Source of the DNA: Methylobacterium platani
Lineage (GTDB): Bacteria > Pseudomonadota > Alphaproteobacteria > Rhizobiales > Beijerinckiaceae
Direction of reading: 5' to 3'
Assembly (NCBI RefSeq): GCF_001653715.1
Contig: NZ_LWHQ01000010.1
Coordinates: 62,578 to 126,577 of the forward strand
DNA length: 64,000 bases
The translations under genes and the position numbers were made by a program. Within the stretch, counting starts at the first letter, position 1. Each line of letters starts with the position of its first letter. The notes below the pieces were generated by a model that worked only from the letters and a program-made list of their open reading frames with translations, made no database searches and had not been told where the DNA came from. This document shows positions 27,270-37,151 of the stretch, piece by piece.

Positions 27270-27362
27270 TCAGCCCCCGATCGCGCCGGAGGCGCCGATC
27301 ACGGCCACCACCAGCCCGCAGGCCAGGACGCCGATCATCGCATAGGTGATGGTCTTCAGCAT
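27270..27362 (-). CDS. 30-residue hydrophobic peptide, unknown
   Basis: The short frame MLKTITYAMIGVLACGLVVA continues with VIGASGAIGG and stops. Almost the whole peptide is one membrane helix with a positive N-terminus. It ends 10 bases before the strong hairpin at 27226-27259, so that hairpin would terminate it as well. No clear ribosome site is seen. It might be a membrane micro-protein, a type I toxin-like peptide, or chance. A longer frame from 27473 exists but the added part looks non-coding. Confidence 0.4.
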   Translation of the reverse strand: MLKTITYAMIGVLACGLVVAVIGASGAIGG

Positions 27363-27641
27363 CGTCGGTCTCGATGTGTCGGGTTGGTCGTTGCCCGCCG
27401 CGGGAGGCGCTGGGAGCATTCCCCGGCAGCAAGCGGCTCCATCGTAGAACGACGAACCCAGCGGAAGGTTCACCGCATCGCACCAATCCGGCGGGCGCGA
27501 TCGAGGCGGGAACGTCGGAATGTGCGGCGGCGCACGTCGATGGTCCGGTGACGACCGGGATTCACGCGGCAGAACCCTTCCCGGTCGTGGGGGAGGGTTC
27601 CGATACGAGCCTTCACGAAGGGCGGTGTCGTCGAGGGGCGC

Positions 27642-29408
27642 TTACGCCGCCTCGCGCGACAGCTTGATGGTCTCGCGCTGGATCAGGTCGCGGTAGAACC
27701 CGTCGAGATGGACCAGCCGGTCGGGCGAGCCGTCCTGGATCACCTGGCCGCCGTCGAGCACGACGATCCGGTCGAAATCCTTCAGGGTCGAGAGCCGGTG
27801 CGCGATGGCGATGGTGGTGCGGCCCTTCATCAGATTGCCGAGCGCCTCGCGGATCGCCTCCTCCGACTCGGTGTCGAGGGCCGAGGTGGCCTCGTCGAGG
27901 AGCAGGATCGGCGAGTCCTTGAGGATGGCGCGGGCCACCGCGATGCGCTGGCGCTGGCCGCCCGAGAGTTTCACGCCGCGGTCGCCCACGATGGTGTCGA
28001 AGCCGCCCGGCAGGTCGTTGATGAAGTCGGTGCAGCGCGCGGCTTCCGCCGCGGCCCAGACCTCCTCGTCGGTGGCCTCGGGCCGGCCGTAGCGGATGTT
28101 CTCGCGCAAGGAGCGGTGGAACAGCGAGATGTCCTGCGGCACGACCGTGATCGCCTCGCGCAGGGATTCCTGCGTGACCCGGCCAATATCCTGGCCGTCG
28201 ATCAAGATGCGGCCGTTCTGCGGGTCGTAGAAGCGCTGCAGCAGGGTGAACAGGGTCGACTTGCCGCCGCCGGAGCGGCCGACGAGGCCGACGCGCTGGC
28301 CGGGCTGGATGTCGAGGTCGAAGCTGCCGAACACCTCGCGGCCGTCCGGATAGTTGAACTTGACCTTCTCGAACGTGATGCGGGCGCCCTCGCCGACGAG
28401 GGGCTTCGCCTCCGGGTGGTCGCGCAGGTCGTGGGGCTGCAGCAGCGTGCGCAGGGCCTCCGACAGGCGGGCGGTGTGCTGGGTGACGTCGACGAGGGCG
28501 ACCGCGAGGTCGCGGGTCGCGGCGAGGATCGTGATCCCGAGGGTGCAGACCAGCACCACCTGGCCGGCGGTGGCGGCGCCCGCCTGCCACATCTTGATCG
28601 CCCAGAACAGGAGACCCAGCACCGCCACGACGGTGATCAGGGCGTGCATGATCCGCAGGCGCTCGAGGTAGAGGAGCGAGCGGCTGCGCGCCTTCATCTC
28701 GGTGCCGATGGTCTGGTCGAAGCGGGCGAATTCGCGCTTGTAGGCCGAGAAGGCGCGCACGAGCGGCATGTTGCTGACGAGATCGACCATCTCGCCGTCG
28801 ACCGAGGCGGCCTTCTCGGCGAAGTCGTGGTGCAGCGGCTTGCCGGCGGCGGCGATGCGGAACATCAGCACCACCACGCCGCCGCAGATGACGAGCAGGC
28901 CGAGCGCCATCGGCACGCTGACGCTGCCGACGTAGAGGATCGCCCCGAACGCCGCCGCGCAGGGCGGCATCACGTTCCACACGAACATGTTCTCGGCGGT
29001 GAAGATCGCGTTCGAGGTCGCCGTGATGCGGCTTGCCAGCGTGCCGGGCTGCCGGTCCGCGAAATAGGACGGCGAGTGGCCGGTCAGGTGCTGGAACAGG
29101 TCGCGCCGCACGTCGCCGGTGACCTTCACGAAGGTGAAGCTGGCGATCAGGCTCGCCACCCGCCACAGCATGTTGTCGGCCGCGATGAAGCAGACCAGGA
29201 CGGTCAGCGCCGGCCAGATCAGGGTGTTGTTCTCGGGGCCCTTGCCGAGGGCGTCGACGACGCCCTTCAGGCCGTATTGCGTGCTGACCGAGCAGGCCAC
29301 GGCGCCGAGCACCGCGACCAGGATGGCCGCGTGGGGCACGATGCGGCGGCGCAGGTAGCGGGCCACGAAGGCCCAAGGCCGGTTGGCGTACGCGCAGAGG
29401 TCATCCAT
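27642..29408 (-). CDS. ABC exporter, MsbA-like half-transporter
   Basis: This 588-residue fused permease-ATPase has about six membrane helices in residues 20-320 (AAILVAVLGAVACSVSTQYG at the start). The C-terminal ATPase has Walker A GRSGGGKSTLFTLLQRFYDP, signature KLSGGQRQRIAVARAI, Walker B ILLLDEATSALDTESE and switch His in IAHRLSTL. The start at 29408 (MDDLCAYANRPWAFVARYL) gives a family-like N-terminus; the open frame runs further up to 29528 but reads as shadow. It probably exports a lipid, glycolipid or drug as a homodimer. It stands alone, with a 240-base gap before the MFS gene. Confidence 0.9.
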   Translation of the reverse strand: MDDLCAYANRPWAFVARYLRRRIVPHAAILVAVLGAVACSVSTQYGLKGVVDALGKGPENNTLIWPALTVLVCFIAADNMLWRVASLIASFTFVKVTGDVRRDLFQHLTGHSPSYFADRQPGTLASRITATSNAIFTAENMFVWNVMPPCAAAFGAILYVGSVSVPMALGLLVICGGVVVLMFRIAAAGKPLHHDFAEKAASVDGEMVDLVSNMPLVRAFSAYKREFARFDQTIGTEMKARSRSLLYLERLRIMHALITVVAVLGLLFWAIKMWQAGAATAGQVVLVCTLGITILAATRDLAVALVDVTQHTARLSEALRTLLQPHDLRDHPEAKPLVGEGARITFEKVKFNYPDGREVFGSFDLDIQPGQRVGLVGRSGGGKSTLFTLLQRFYDPQNGRILIDGQDIGRVTQESLREAITVVPQDISLFHRSLRENIRYGRPEATDEEVWAAAEAARCTDFINDLPGGFDTIVGDRGVKLSGGQRQRIAVARAILKDSPILLLDEATSALDTESEEAIREALGNLMKGRTTIAIAHRLSTLKDFDRIVVLDGGQVIQDGSPDRLVHLDGFYRDLIQRETIKLSREAA

Positions 29409-29648
29409 CGTGGCGATCGATCCCGGTTCTTCGCACGCGTGCGGCCCACGGTCGGGAGAGAGGCGGGATGCAAGAACCCCGCCGCATGCTCTCCGTGCTC
29501 CCCCGCAGGCCCCACCCGCTTCTCGCAACGCGCAAGCGTCACCTTATGTTGCAGGCGAATGGTGCTGCCTGCGATGTAATCCGCCGTTCCTGAACGGGAG
29601 TTGAGCGGCGTTGCACCGCACACCGGTTTCGCACCGGGCCCCGCCTCG

Positions 29649-31004
29649 TCATGCGTCCCGCGCCCGCCGGGTCTCCGGCATGATGAGGACGACGACGGCG
29701 AGTGCCGCGAACGCGACCCCGGCCAGGCCCAGGAAGGCGGCGTGGGAGCCGAAATGGTCGGCCATGTAGCCAGACAGCGTCGTGCTCGCCGCGGCGCCCA
29801 GGCCCATCGCGGTGCCGACGGCCCCGAGCGCCATGTTGAAGCGGCCGGTGCCCCGGGTGCAGTCGGCGACGATCAGCGGCACCATCACGCCGAGCACCGC
29901 CGCCGAGATGCCGTCGAAGACCTGCACGGCGACGAGCAGCTCGGGCGCGTCCGTGTAGGCGAACAGCAGGCCGCGGATCGGCAGCGCCGCGAAGCCGATG
30001 ATCAGGAGCGGGCGCCGCCCGTAGGCCTGGGCCGCCCGGCCGACCGAGGGCGCGATCAGCGCCATCACCATCTGGGGGGCCATGATGCAGGCGGCGATCA
30101 GGATCGTGGCGGTCTGGCTCGCCCGCACCGTGAGCACGCTGCCGACGAGCGGCAGCATCGCCGCGTTGGCGACGAAGAACAGGGTGATGCAGGCGGCAAA
30201 GCACAGGAGCGCCCGATTGGTCACGAGGAGCTTCAGGCTCGCCCAGCCGCCCGGCGCCGCGCCGCCGTCGGGCGCCTGCGGCCGCACCGTGTCGATCTCG
30301 CTCGCGCGCACGAAGTACAGGGCGGCCAGCGTCGGCACCGCCAGGGCGGCGGTGACGTAGAACACCGCCTCGCTCGACAGGTAGTAGCCGCAGGCGCCCA
30401 TGCCGGCGGCGGCGAGCGCGTTGCCGATCGAGGAGAAGCGGGCGTTGCGCCCGAGCCGCTCGCCCAGGCCCGCATGCCCGACGAGGCCGAGGCTGATCGC
30501 GGCGATCGCCGGCGTGAGGGTGCAGCTCGCGATCGAGTGCGCCGCCATCGCCAGCGCCACGATCAGGAAGGTCGGGAACAGGGCGAGGCCGGCGGCGGAC
30601 GCGCCGATCACCGACACCGACAGGGCGGCGACGAAGCGCTTGGAGGTCACCCAGTCGACGAAGGCGCCGCCGGGCACCTGCCCGAACAGGCTGAACAGGC
30701 CGCCGATGGTCAGCACGAGGCCGATATCGGACTGGGTCCAGCTCTGCGAGGTGAAGTACACCGCCACGAACGGCCCGAAGCCGGTCTGCAGGTTGGCGAC
30801 GCAGAACGTGAAGGCGTCGAGGCCGCGGGTGCTGGCGAGCGAGGGCGCCGGCTTCTCGCGCCGCCGCCCCGCCGAGCCGCCGGCCCGCTCCCGCACCGGG
30901 TCGCGGGCCGGATCCTGGCGGGGATCCGGCCGCATCTCGGCGCGCGGCAGGTCGCGGTCGCGATGGGCGAGGAGGCGGCGCTGGGCCGGGCGCGGTCGCG
31001 TCAT
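29649..31004 (-). CDS. MFS transporter
   Basis: This 451-residue protein has about 12 membrane segments. The early helix [20 protein letters not shown] is followed by [20 protein letters not shown], the loop 2-3 motif of major facilitator proteins. The second half repeats the pattern ([20 protein letters not shown]). The first 60 residues are Arg/Pro-rich and cytosolic, so the true start may lie nearer the first helix. Its ATG overlaps the TGA of the PRC-barrel gene, indicating one operon. Substrate is unknown; the family includes drug and sugar exporters. Confidence 0.85.
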   Translation of the reverse strand: MTRPRPAQRRLLAHRDRDLPRAEMRPDPRQDPARDPVRERAGGSAGRRREKPAPSLASTRGLDAFTFCVANLQTGFGPFVAVYFTSQSWTQSDIGLVLTIGGLFSLFGQVPGGAFVDWVTSKRFVAALSVSVIGASAAGLALFPTFLIVALAMAAHSIASCTLTPAIAAISLGLVGHAGLGERLGRNARFSSIGNALAAAGMGACGYYLSSEAVFYVTAALAVPTLAALYFVRASEIDTVRPQAPDGGAAPGGWASLKLLVTNRALLCFAACITLFFVANAAMLPLVGSVLTVRASQTATILIAACIMAPQMVMALIAPSVGRAAQAYGRRPLLIIGFAALPIRGLLFAYTDAPELLVAVQVFDGISAAVLGVMVPLIVADCTRGTGRFNMALGAVGTAMGLGAAASTTLSGYMADHFGSHAAFLGLAGVAFAALAVVVLIMPETRRARDA

Positions 31005-31837
31005 TTGTCCGGTGGGGTGCGCGACGCGGCCTGGTCGGCGTCGGGGGCGGGCGCCGGGGACGGTGCGGCCGACACCGGAGGCGGGGCGGGCGCCGCGACC
31101 GGCGGCGCGGCCGGAGCGGAGGCGGCGGGCGAGGCGGTGGCAGGAGCCGGGGCCGGGCCGGCGGGCCCGAGCACCACGATCGGGTCGCCGGGCTTGTATT
31201 CCGGCGAGACCCGCACCTGGTTGCGGTTGAGCTGCAGCACCGCCCGGCCGGGCTTGTTGTCGGCCGAGAAGTGCAGGGCGCGCCAGTCGACGGCGATCTT
31301 GCGCGAGCCGACGCCGAGGAAGCCGCCGAAATCGATGATCGCCGCGCGGGGGCGGCCGTCCTTGTCGACGATGATGTCGATGATCCGGCCCATATCCTCG
31401 CCGGCGACGCTGCGCACCGGCTTGCCGAGGACGCCGTCGTAATCCTGGGTGTCGAGCACCGTGGCCGGGGTGCCGGGCGGGATCGCCGGCGCCTGCGCGG
31501 CGGGTGCCTGGTTCGCCGGGGCCTGGGCCGCGGGCGCTTGAGGCTGGGCCGCAGGCGCTTGGGTCTGGGCCGCGGGCGCTTGAGGCTGCTGGGCCGCCGG
31601 CGCCGGGGGCTGCGCCGCGTTCGGCTGAGGCTGCGCCGCGGGCGCCTGGGAGGCGGGGGGCTGAGCCGCGGGCGCCGTCGGGGCGGGAATCGCGGCCGGG
31701 GGCTTCTGCGCGTCCGCGGGCGCCGAGCCCTGCTGCGCCTGCGCCGCCGTGACGGCCGAGAGCGCGGCAAGGGCCGTCAGGAGCGTCCGGAGGGTTCCGG
31801 GCAGGATTCCGGGCAAGCAGGCCTCTCGCAGCGTCAC
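31001..31837 (-). CDS. Periplasmic PRC-barrel protein with Pro/Ala/Gln-rich repeats
   Basis: A signal peptide ([20 protein letters not shown]) is followed by about 90 residues of Ala/Pro/Gln repeats (QAPAAQ units). One PRC-barrel comes next, with [40 protein letters not shown] and [21 protein letters not shown] Pro/Ala tail ends the protein. The GTG at 31837 has GGGAGAA about 8 bases upstream and puts the signal peptide at the N-terminus. An ATG at 31990 with GGAGG upstream would add 51 residues before it and is the alternative. PRC-barrels bind small ligands or tetrapyrroles and occur in many alphaproteobacterial envelope proteins. It is co-transcribed with the MFS gene (4-base overlap). Confidence 0.85.
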   Translation of the reverse strand: MTLREACLPGILPGTLRTLLTALAALSAVTAAQAQQGSAPADAQKPPAAIPAPTAPAAQPPASQAPAAQPQPNAAQPPAPAAQQPQAPAAQTQAPAAQPQAPAAQAPANQAPAAQAPAIPPGTPATVLDTQDYDGVLGKPVRSVAGEDMGRIIDIIVDKDGRPRAAIIDFGGFLGVGSRKIAVDWRALHFSADNKPGRAVLQLNRNQVRVSPEYKPGDPIVVLGPAGPAPAPATASPAASAPAAPPVAAPAPPPVSAAPSPAPAPDADQAASRTPPDK

Positions 31838-32273
31838 ACGAAGCGTTCTCCCGGCAACCGCCGCGGGGGCCGGCGGTTCCGGAGGGGAGCGGTCCGGATG
31901 GGGGAGGAACGCGGCGAAGTTGTGGGGGCGGGGCGGCAGGGGCAGCCGGGCGGGCGCGTCACCGCCACGGTCGAGCCGTCGAGCAGACATCGTGGGCCTC
32001 CGGGGCAGGCGCGGCGGCCCGCCCGAGCATCGGTCGTCGGGTGGTCGCGGCGGCGGGCCTTGCGCCCGGCGGGCATCCGGGCCCGCACCGCGGGACCACC
32101 CACAGTGCGGTGCACCGGGCGGGGTTGTCCAGGCGGATGCCCCGCCGCGCCGCGCTTTCCCGGGGAGTGTTGTTCCGCCATACGGGCGGCTGGCGGCGGC
32201 GGGTGGGCGGCGCTACATCGCGGACGGTCCTCCGCACGATCCCGTCCCGCGATCACGCCCGAGAAGCTGCCCG
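31838..32273. other. Divergent intergenic region
   Basis: These 436 bases lie between the PRC-barrel gene (leftward) and pdxJ (rightward). They should hold both promoters, but I see no clear -35/-10 pair, operator or RNA motif. Part of it may be coding if the PRC-barrel gene starts at 31990. Confidence 0.4.
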
Positions 32274-33032
32274 ATGCCCGCGTCCCCCCTCCGCCTCGGC
32301 GTCAACGTCGATCACGTCGCCACCCTGCGCAACGCCCGCGGCGGCACGATGCCGGACCCGGTGCGGGCGGCCCATGCGGCGGTCGCGGCCGGGGCCGACG
32401 GCATCACCGCCCACCTGCGCGAGGATCGCCGCCACATCCGCGACGCCGACGTCGAGCGGCTGATGCGCGAGGTCGACCGGCCGCTCAACCTCGAGATGGC
32501 GACGACCGCGGAGATGCTCGGCATCGCCCTGCGCCTGAAGCCCCGCGCCGCCTGCCTGGTGCCGGAGAAGCGCGAGGAGCGCACCACCGAGGGCGGGCTC
32601 GACATCGTCGGCGGCCGCGAGCACCTCGGCCCCTTCATCGCCCGCCTCAACGAGGCGGGGATCCGGGTCTCGCTGTTCGTCGAGCCCGAGATCCACGTGA
32701 TGGAGGCCGCCCGCGCCCTGGCCGCCCCCGTGGTCGAGCTGCATACCGGCACCTACAGCGAGGCGGTGATCTCGGGCGATGCAGGCCGCATCCGAGCCGA
32801 GCTCGCCCGCCTCGCCCGCGCGGCCGAGCACGGCCACGCCCTCGGGCTCGAGATCCATGCCGGCCACGGCCTCACGGTCGGGAATGTCGGGCCGGTGGCG
32901 GCGCTGCCGCAGGTGCGCGAGCTCAATATCGGCCACGCGCTCATGGCCGAGGCGATCTTCGACGGGCTCGATGCCGCGATCCGCGCGATGCTCTCCGCGA
33001 TGGAGAAGGGCCGCGCCGGGAGCCCCGCATGA
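32274..33032 (+). CDS. pdxJ: Pyridoxine 5'-phosphate synthase
   Basis: This 252-residue TIM-barrel enzyme condenses 1-deoxyxylulose 5-phosphate with 3-amino-2-oxopropyl phosphate to form pyridoxine 5'-phosphate. Family motifs are [50 protein letters not shown], and [15 protein letters not shown] with the phosphate-binding end [12 protein letters not shown]. The ATG at 32274 begins at the conserved N-terminus. Length matches the family (about 240-250). It opens a housekeeping unit: its stop overlaps acpS by four bases, then lepB, rnc and era follow, an order familiar from Rhizobiales. Confidence 0.97.
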   Translation: MPASPLRLGVNVDHVATLRNARGGTMPDPVRAAHAAVAAGADGITAHLREDRRHIRDADVERLMREVDRPLNLEMATTAEMLGIALRLKPRAACLVPEKREERTTEGGLDIVGGREHLGPFIARLNEAGIRVSLFVEPEIHVMEAARALAAPVVELHTGTYSEAVISGDAGRIRAELARLARAAEHGHALGLEIHAGHGLTVGNVGPVAALPQVRELNIGHALMAEAIFDGLDAAIRAMLSAMEKGRAGSPA

Positions 33033-33466
33033 TCGTCGGCATCGGCTCCGACCTCTGCGACATCCGCCGCATCGAGCGCTCGCTGGAGCGCTTCGGCGAC
33101 CGCTTCACCCACCGGGTCTTCACCGAGGGCGAGCGCGCCCGCAGCGACCGGCGCGCCGCCCGCGCGCCCTCCTACGCGCGACGCTTCGCCGCCAAGGAGG
33201 CCTGCTCCAAGGCGCTCGGCACCGGCATGAGCCACGGGGTGTTCTGGCGCGACATGGAGGTGGTGAACCTCCCCGGCGGCCGCCCGACCCTGCATCTGAC
33301 CAACGGCGCGGCCGAGCGCCTCGCCGCCCTGATGCCGCCGGGCCACCGTCCGGTGGTCCACGTGACGCTCACCGACGATCCGCCGCTCGCCCAGGCCTTC
33401 GTCGTCATCGAGGCCTTGCCGGATCTTCGACCGGATCTTGAGCCGGATCTCGGGCCCGAGACCTGA
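33029..33466 (+). CDS. acpS: Holo-[acyl-carrier-protein] synthase
   Basis: This 145-residue phosphopantetheinyl transferase moves 4'-phosphopantetheine from CoA to apo-ACP. The metal-binding motif [15 protein letters not shown] is at the N-terminus. The second site [17 protein letters not shown] is near residue 55, with Glu in FAAKEA. The C-terminal tail contains an acidic repeat ([13 protein letters not shown]) not usual for the family and probably disordered. It starts within the stop of pdxJ (ATGA). Confidence 0.96.
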   Translation: MIVGIGSDLCDIRRIERSLERFGDRFTHRVFTEGERARSDRRAARAPSYARRFAAKEACSKALGTGMSHGVFWRDMEVVNLPGGRPTLHLTNGAAERLAALMPPGHRPVVHVTLTDDPPLAQAFVVIEALPDLRPDLEPDLGPET

Positions 33467-33613
33467 CGGCTCCTGCGGCAGCGATTCGCCGGTCCCCGCG
33501 CCACTGCGTTGCGGGCGGGCAAACGTTGGTCTAGACCCCCCGCACCGCGCAAACAGCCGGCCGCGTGCCCTCGGCGGGTGCCCAGGCGATAGCTGCACGG
33601 ACCGCCGGAGAGA

Positions 33614-34411
33614 ATGAGCATGGATCGCGCACGCACGGACCAGGACCTGAAACGCGGCAAGGATGCCGGCCTCTGGGACTCGATCAAGGAGACCGTCAAG
33701 GTCGGCGTCCAGGCGCTGCTGATCGCCCTCGTGGTCCGCACGCTGCTGTTCCAGCCGTTCAACATCCCGTCCGGCTCGCTGATCCCGACCCTGCTGATCG
33801 GTGACTACCTCTTCGTCTCGAAATACTCCTACGGCTACTCCAAGTACTCGCTGCCGCTGAGCGAGTACCTGCCGATCGAGGCCAACGGGCGGATCTGGGG
33901 CGCCATGCCGAAGCAGGGCGACATCGCGGTGTTCAAGCTGCCGAAGGACAACGCCACCGACTACATCAAGCGGGTGATCGGGCTGCCGGGCGACCGGATC
34001 CAGGTGATCGAGGGCGTGCTCAACATCAACGGCCGGCCGGTCAAGCGCGAGCGCATCGCCGACTACTCGACCACCGACGCCTTCGGCCAGCCGACCCTGG
34101 TGCCGCAATACCGCGAGACCCTGCCCAACGGCGTCACCCACGAGATCATCGAGCGCGACGGGGACCGCGGCCTGTGGGACAACACCCAGGTCTACACCGT
34201 GCCGCCGAACCACTTGTTCATGATGGGCGACAACCGCGACAACTCCACGGATTCCCGCGACCTCGGCAATGTCGGCTACGTGCCCTACGAGAACCTGATC
34301 GGCCGGGCCGAGGTGATCTTCTTCTCGATCGACGAGGGCGCCGCCGCCTGGCAGATCTGGAACTGGCCGTGGACGGTGCGCTGGAACCGGCTGTTCAAGC
34401 CGATCCACTGA
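33614..34411 (+). CDS. lepB: Signal peptidase I
   Basis: This inner-membrane serine/lysine protease of 265 residues (263 if it starts at the ATG at 33620) removes Sec signal peptides. One N-terminal membrane segment (VGVQALLIALVVRTLLFQPF) leads to the catalytic box NIPSGSLIPTLLIGDYLFV, where the residue after the catalytic Ser is Leu rather than the common Met. The general-base box is YIKRVIGLPGDRIQV. The last signature is FMMGDNRDNSTDSRDLGNVG. GGAGAGA precedes the first ATG by only a few bases, which makes the second ATG attractive. It lies 15 bases before rnc. Confidence 0.96.
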   Translation: MSMDRARTDQDLKRGKDAGLWDSIKETVKVGVQALLIALVVRTLLFQPFNIPSGSLIPTLLIGDYLFVSKYSYGYSKYSLPLSEYLPIEANGRIWGAMPKQGDIAVFKLPKDNATDYIKRVIGLPGDRIQVIEGVLNINGRPVKRERIADYSTTDAFGQPTLVPQYRETLPNGVTHEIIERDGDRGLWDNTQVYTVPPNHLFMMGDNRDNSTDSRDLGNVGYVPYENLIGRAEVIFFSIDEGAAAWQIWNWPWTVRWNRLFKPIH

Positions 34412-34426
34412 CGGGAGTCCAAGAGC

Positions 34427-35221
34427 GTGACCGACGCCGACGCCGCTACGCCGCAGGCCGATCCGCCCGTCTCCGGAGCGGGCGACGCCCCGCCGCGGCG
34501 CAAGCGCGGGATGCGGCGCCGGCCCGACCTCTCGGTGCTGGAGGAGCGCATCGGCCACCGCTTCGCCGACCGCGACCTCCTGGTGCAGGCGCTCACCCAC
34601 GTGAGCGCCACCAACGGCCGGGGCAGCTACCAGCGCCTCGAGTTCCTCGGCGACCGGGTGCTCGGGCTGGCGGTCGCGGACGGGCTCTACAACGCCCTGC
34701 CCGGTGCGGACGAGGGCGACCTGTCGCGGCGCCTGTCGAGCCTGGTGCGGCGCGAGAGCTGCGCCACGGTCGCCAATGCCTGGGAGGTCGGGCCGCACCT
34801 GAACCTCGGCGGCGGCGAGGTTCATGGCGGCGGGCGCCGCAACGCGGCGATCCTCGCCGACGTCTGCGAGGCGATCCTGGGCGCGGTCTTCCTCGATGCC
34901 GGCTACGACGCCGCCAAGGCGGTGATCGACCGCGCCTTCGAGGCCGACCGCCAGACCGAGGGGACGCGCAGCCGCGACCCGAAATCGGCCCTCCAGGAAT
35001 GGGCGCAGGCGCAAGGGTGGCCGACGCCGACCTACGTGGTGGTGGAGCGGGCCGGGCCCGATCACGCGCCGCAATTTCGCATCGAGGCCCGGGTCACCGG
35101 CGTCGCGCCCGGCATCGGCATCGGCGGCTCGAAGCGCCTCGCCGAGCAGACGGCCGCGCGCGCGCTGCTGGTGCGTGAGGGGCTGTGGACCGGGGACGAG
35201 CCCGGGGAGCAACCAGAATGA
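34427..35221 (+). CDS. rnc: Ribonuclease III
   Basis: This 264-residue double-strand RNA endonuclease is for rRNA and mRNA processing. After a 35-residue Pro/Arg-rich extension, the RNase III domain carries YQRLEFLGDRVLGLAVADGL (signature, acidic catalytic residues) and ILADVCEAILGAVFLDAGYD. The dsRNA-binding domain is at about 185-255 (DPKSALQEWAQAQGWPTPTY, then GGSKRLAEQTAARALL). The start is GTG at 34427 with GGGAG about 10 bases upstream. Its stop overlaps the ATG of era. Confidence 0.96.
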   Translation: MTDADAATPQADPPVSGAGDAPPRRKRGMRRRPDLSVLEERIGHRFADRDLLVQALTHVSATNGRGSYQRLEFLGDRVLGLAVADGLYNALPGADEGDLSRRLSSLVRRESCATVANAWEVGPHLNLGGGEVHGGGRRNAAILADVCEAILGAVFLDAGYDAAKAVIDRAFEADRQTEGTRSRDPKSALQEWAQAQGWPTPTYVVVERAGPDHAPQFRIEARVTGVAPGIGIGGSKRLAEQTAARALLVREGLWTGDEPGEQPE

Positions 35222-36216
35222 TCGACGACACCATACCCGAACCCGACGACGACGGCCCGCTCCCGGGCGCTCCCGCCGACGCCGCCGTCACGGACACCGC
35301 TCCCAAGGACACCGCTCCCAAGGACACCCGCGCGGGCTTCGTCGCCCTGATCGGCGTGCCGAATGCCGGCAAGTCGACCCTGCTCAACAGCCTCGTCGGC
35401 ACCAAGGTGTCGATCGTCTCGCGCAAGGTGCAGACCACCCGGGCGCTGGTGCGCGGCATCGCCATGGAGGGGAACGCGCAGATCGTCCTCGTCGACACCC
35501 CCGGGATCTTCGCGCCCAAGCGCCGCCTCGACCGGGCGATGGTGACCTCGGCCTGGAGCGGCGCGGCGGATGCCGACGCGGTCTGCCTGCTCATCGACGC
35601 GCGGAAGGGCGTCGACGAGGAGGTCGACGCGATCCTCAAGCGGATGCCGGAGCTCAAGCGCCCGAAATACCTGGTGCTCAACAAGATCGATCTGATCGCG
35701 CGCGAGAAGTTGCTGGCGCTGGCCGCCTCGCTCAACGAGCGGGTCCCGTTCGAGCGCATCTTCATGATCTCGGCGCTGACCGGCGACGGGGTCGACGACC
35801 TGCGCCGCGAGCTCGCCGGCCGGATGCCGCCGAGCCCCTGGCTCTATCCCGAGGACCAGGTCTCCGACGCGCCCCTGCGGATGCTCGCCGCCGAGATCAC
35901 CCGGGAGAAGATCTACGACCGCCTGCACGAGGAGCTGCCCTATTCCTCGACCGTCGAGACCGACCAGTGGCAGGTGCGGCCCGACGGCTCGGTCCGGATC
36001 GAGCAGACCATCTTCGTCGAGCGCGAGAGCCAACGGAAGATCGTGCTGGGCAAGGGCGGGCAGACCATCAAGGCCATCGGCCAGGCCGCCCGGATCGAGA
36101 TCGCCGAGGCGGCGGAGGCGAAGGTCCACCTGTTCCTGTTCGTGAAGGTGCGGGAGAACTGGGCCGACGATCCCGAGCGCTATCGCGAGATGGGCCTGGA
36201 ATTCCCGCGCGGCTGA
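35218..36216 (+). CDS. era: GTPase Era
   Basis: This 332-residue ribosome-assembly GTPase binds 16S rRNA. The G1 loop is GVPNAGKSTLLNSLVGTKVS, G3 is VDTPGIFAPKRRLDR and G4 is LNKIDL. The C-terminal KH domain contains IVLGKGGQTIKAIGQAARIE. The N-terminus carries about 40 extra acidic/Pro residues with a duplicated TAPKD (15-base repeat near 35293-35325), longer than E. coli Era. It starts inside the rnc stop (ATGA). The usual recO does not follow; a methyltransferase does. Confidence 0.96.
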   Translation: MIDDTIPEPDDDGPLPGAPADAAVTDTAPKDTAPKDTRAGFVALIGVPNAGKSTLLNSLVGTKVSIVSRKVQTTRALVRGIAMEGNAQIVLVDTPGIFAPKRRLDRAMVTSAWSGAADADAVCLLIDARKGVDEEVDAILKRMPELKRPKYLVLNKIDLIAREKLLALAASLNERVPFERIFMISALTGDGVDDLRRELAGRMPPSPWLYPEDQVSDAPLRMLAAEITREKIYDRLHEELPYSSTVETDQWQVRPDGSVRIEQTIFVERESQRKIVLGKGGQTIKAIGQAARIEIAEAAEAKVHLFLFVKVRENWADDPERYREMGLEFPRG

Positions 36217-36217
36217 C

Positions 36218-37141
36218 GTGACCGACCCGATCTCCGCCCGGCCGGGCGTCTACGGCCACCCGCCCGCCGACCTCGCCGCCGTCCCGGACGGCGCGGTGCA
36301 GTTCTCGCCGCTGGTGCCCGGCGGCGCCGCCCTGGAGGAACTGGCCGAAAGGTCGCTCCCCGGCCTGACCATGCTGGCCCCGCCCGGCACCCTGGAGCGC
36401 CGCCACGTCCTGGCGCTGGCCTTGCGTGCGCTTGCGCCCGGCGCGAGCCTCACGGTGCTCGCGCCGAAGGACAGGGGCGGGTCGCGGCTCGCCCGCGAAT
36501 TGTCCAGCTTCGGCTGCCGCCTCGACGAGAGCGCGAAGAGCCACCACCGCATCGTCCGGACCGTGCGGCCCGACGCGCCGACCGGGCTCGACGAGGCGAT
36601 CGCCGAAGGCGCGCCGCGGCGCGACGACGGTCTCGGCCTGTGGACGCAGCCCGGCATCTTCTCGTGGAACCGGATCGATCCCGGCACCGCCCTACTGATC
36701 GAGACGATGCCGCCCCTGTCCGGGCGCGGCGCCGATCTCGGCTGCGGCCTCGGCATCCTCGCCCACGCGGTCCTGGCCTCGCCCAAGGTGACGGCGCTCG
36801 CCCTCGTCGACAACGATCGTCGGGCGGTCGAGGCGGCGCGGCGCAACGTCGGGGATCCCCGCGTCACGGTGACGTGGGCCGATGCCCGCGCCGCCGATGC
36901 GGTGCCCGAGCGCCTCGACTTCGTGGTGATGAACCCGCCCTTCCACGATGGCGGCGCCGAGGACCGGACCCTCGGCCAGGCCTTCATCCGCCGCGCCGCC
37001 GCGGCCTTGCGGCCGGGCGGGACGCTCTGGCTCACCGCCAACACCCATCTGCCCTACGAAGCGACGCTGGGCGAGGTGTTCAAGGAGGTGACGCAGCGGG
37101 CATCGGCCCACGGCTACAAGATCCACGAGGCGCGCAAATGA
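36218..37141 (+). CDS. rRNA small-subunit methyltransferase, RsmC-like
   Basis: This 307-residue class I SAM-dependent enzyme has two domains. The N-terminal half is a degenerate methyltransferase fold (LALRALAPGASLTVLAPKDR). The C-terminal half is active, with SGRGADLGCGLGILAHAVLA (SAM motif I), ALALVDNDRRAVEAARRN, and the catalytic NPPFHDGG of N2-guanine methyltransferases. This layout is that of RsmC/RlmG (m2G in 16S or 23S rRNA). GTG 36218 starts one base after the era stop. It fits the RNA-maturation context with the pseudouridine synthase next. Confidence 0.85.
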   Translation: MTDPISARPGVYGHPPADLAAVPDGAVQFSPLVPGGAALEELAERSLPGLTMLAPPGTLERRHVLALALRALAPGASLTVLAPKDRGGSRLARELSSFGCRLDESAKSHHRIVRTVRPDAPTGLDEAIAEGAPRRDDGLGLWTQPGIFSWNRIDPGTALLIETMPPLSGRGADLGCGLGILAHAVLASPKVTALALVDNDRRAVEAARRNVGDPRVTVTWADARAADAVPERLDFVVMNPPFHDGGAEDRTLGQAFIRRAAAALRPGGTLWLTANTHLPYEATLGEVFKEVTQRASAHGYKIHEARK

Positions 37142-37151
37142 GCCGCGAGCG

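Noticed and set aside
31001..31004. A frameshift fusing the PRC-barrel and MFS proteins
   Set aside because: The overlap is an ordinary ATGA stop/start junction between two complete proteins.
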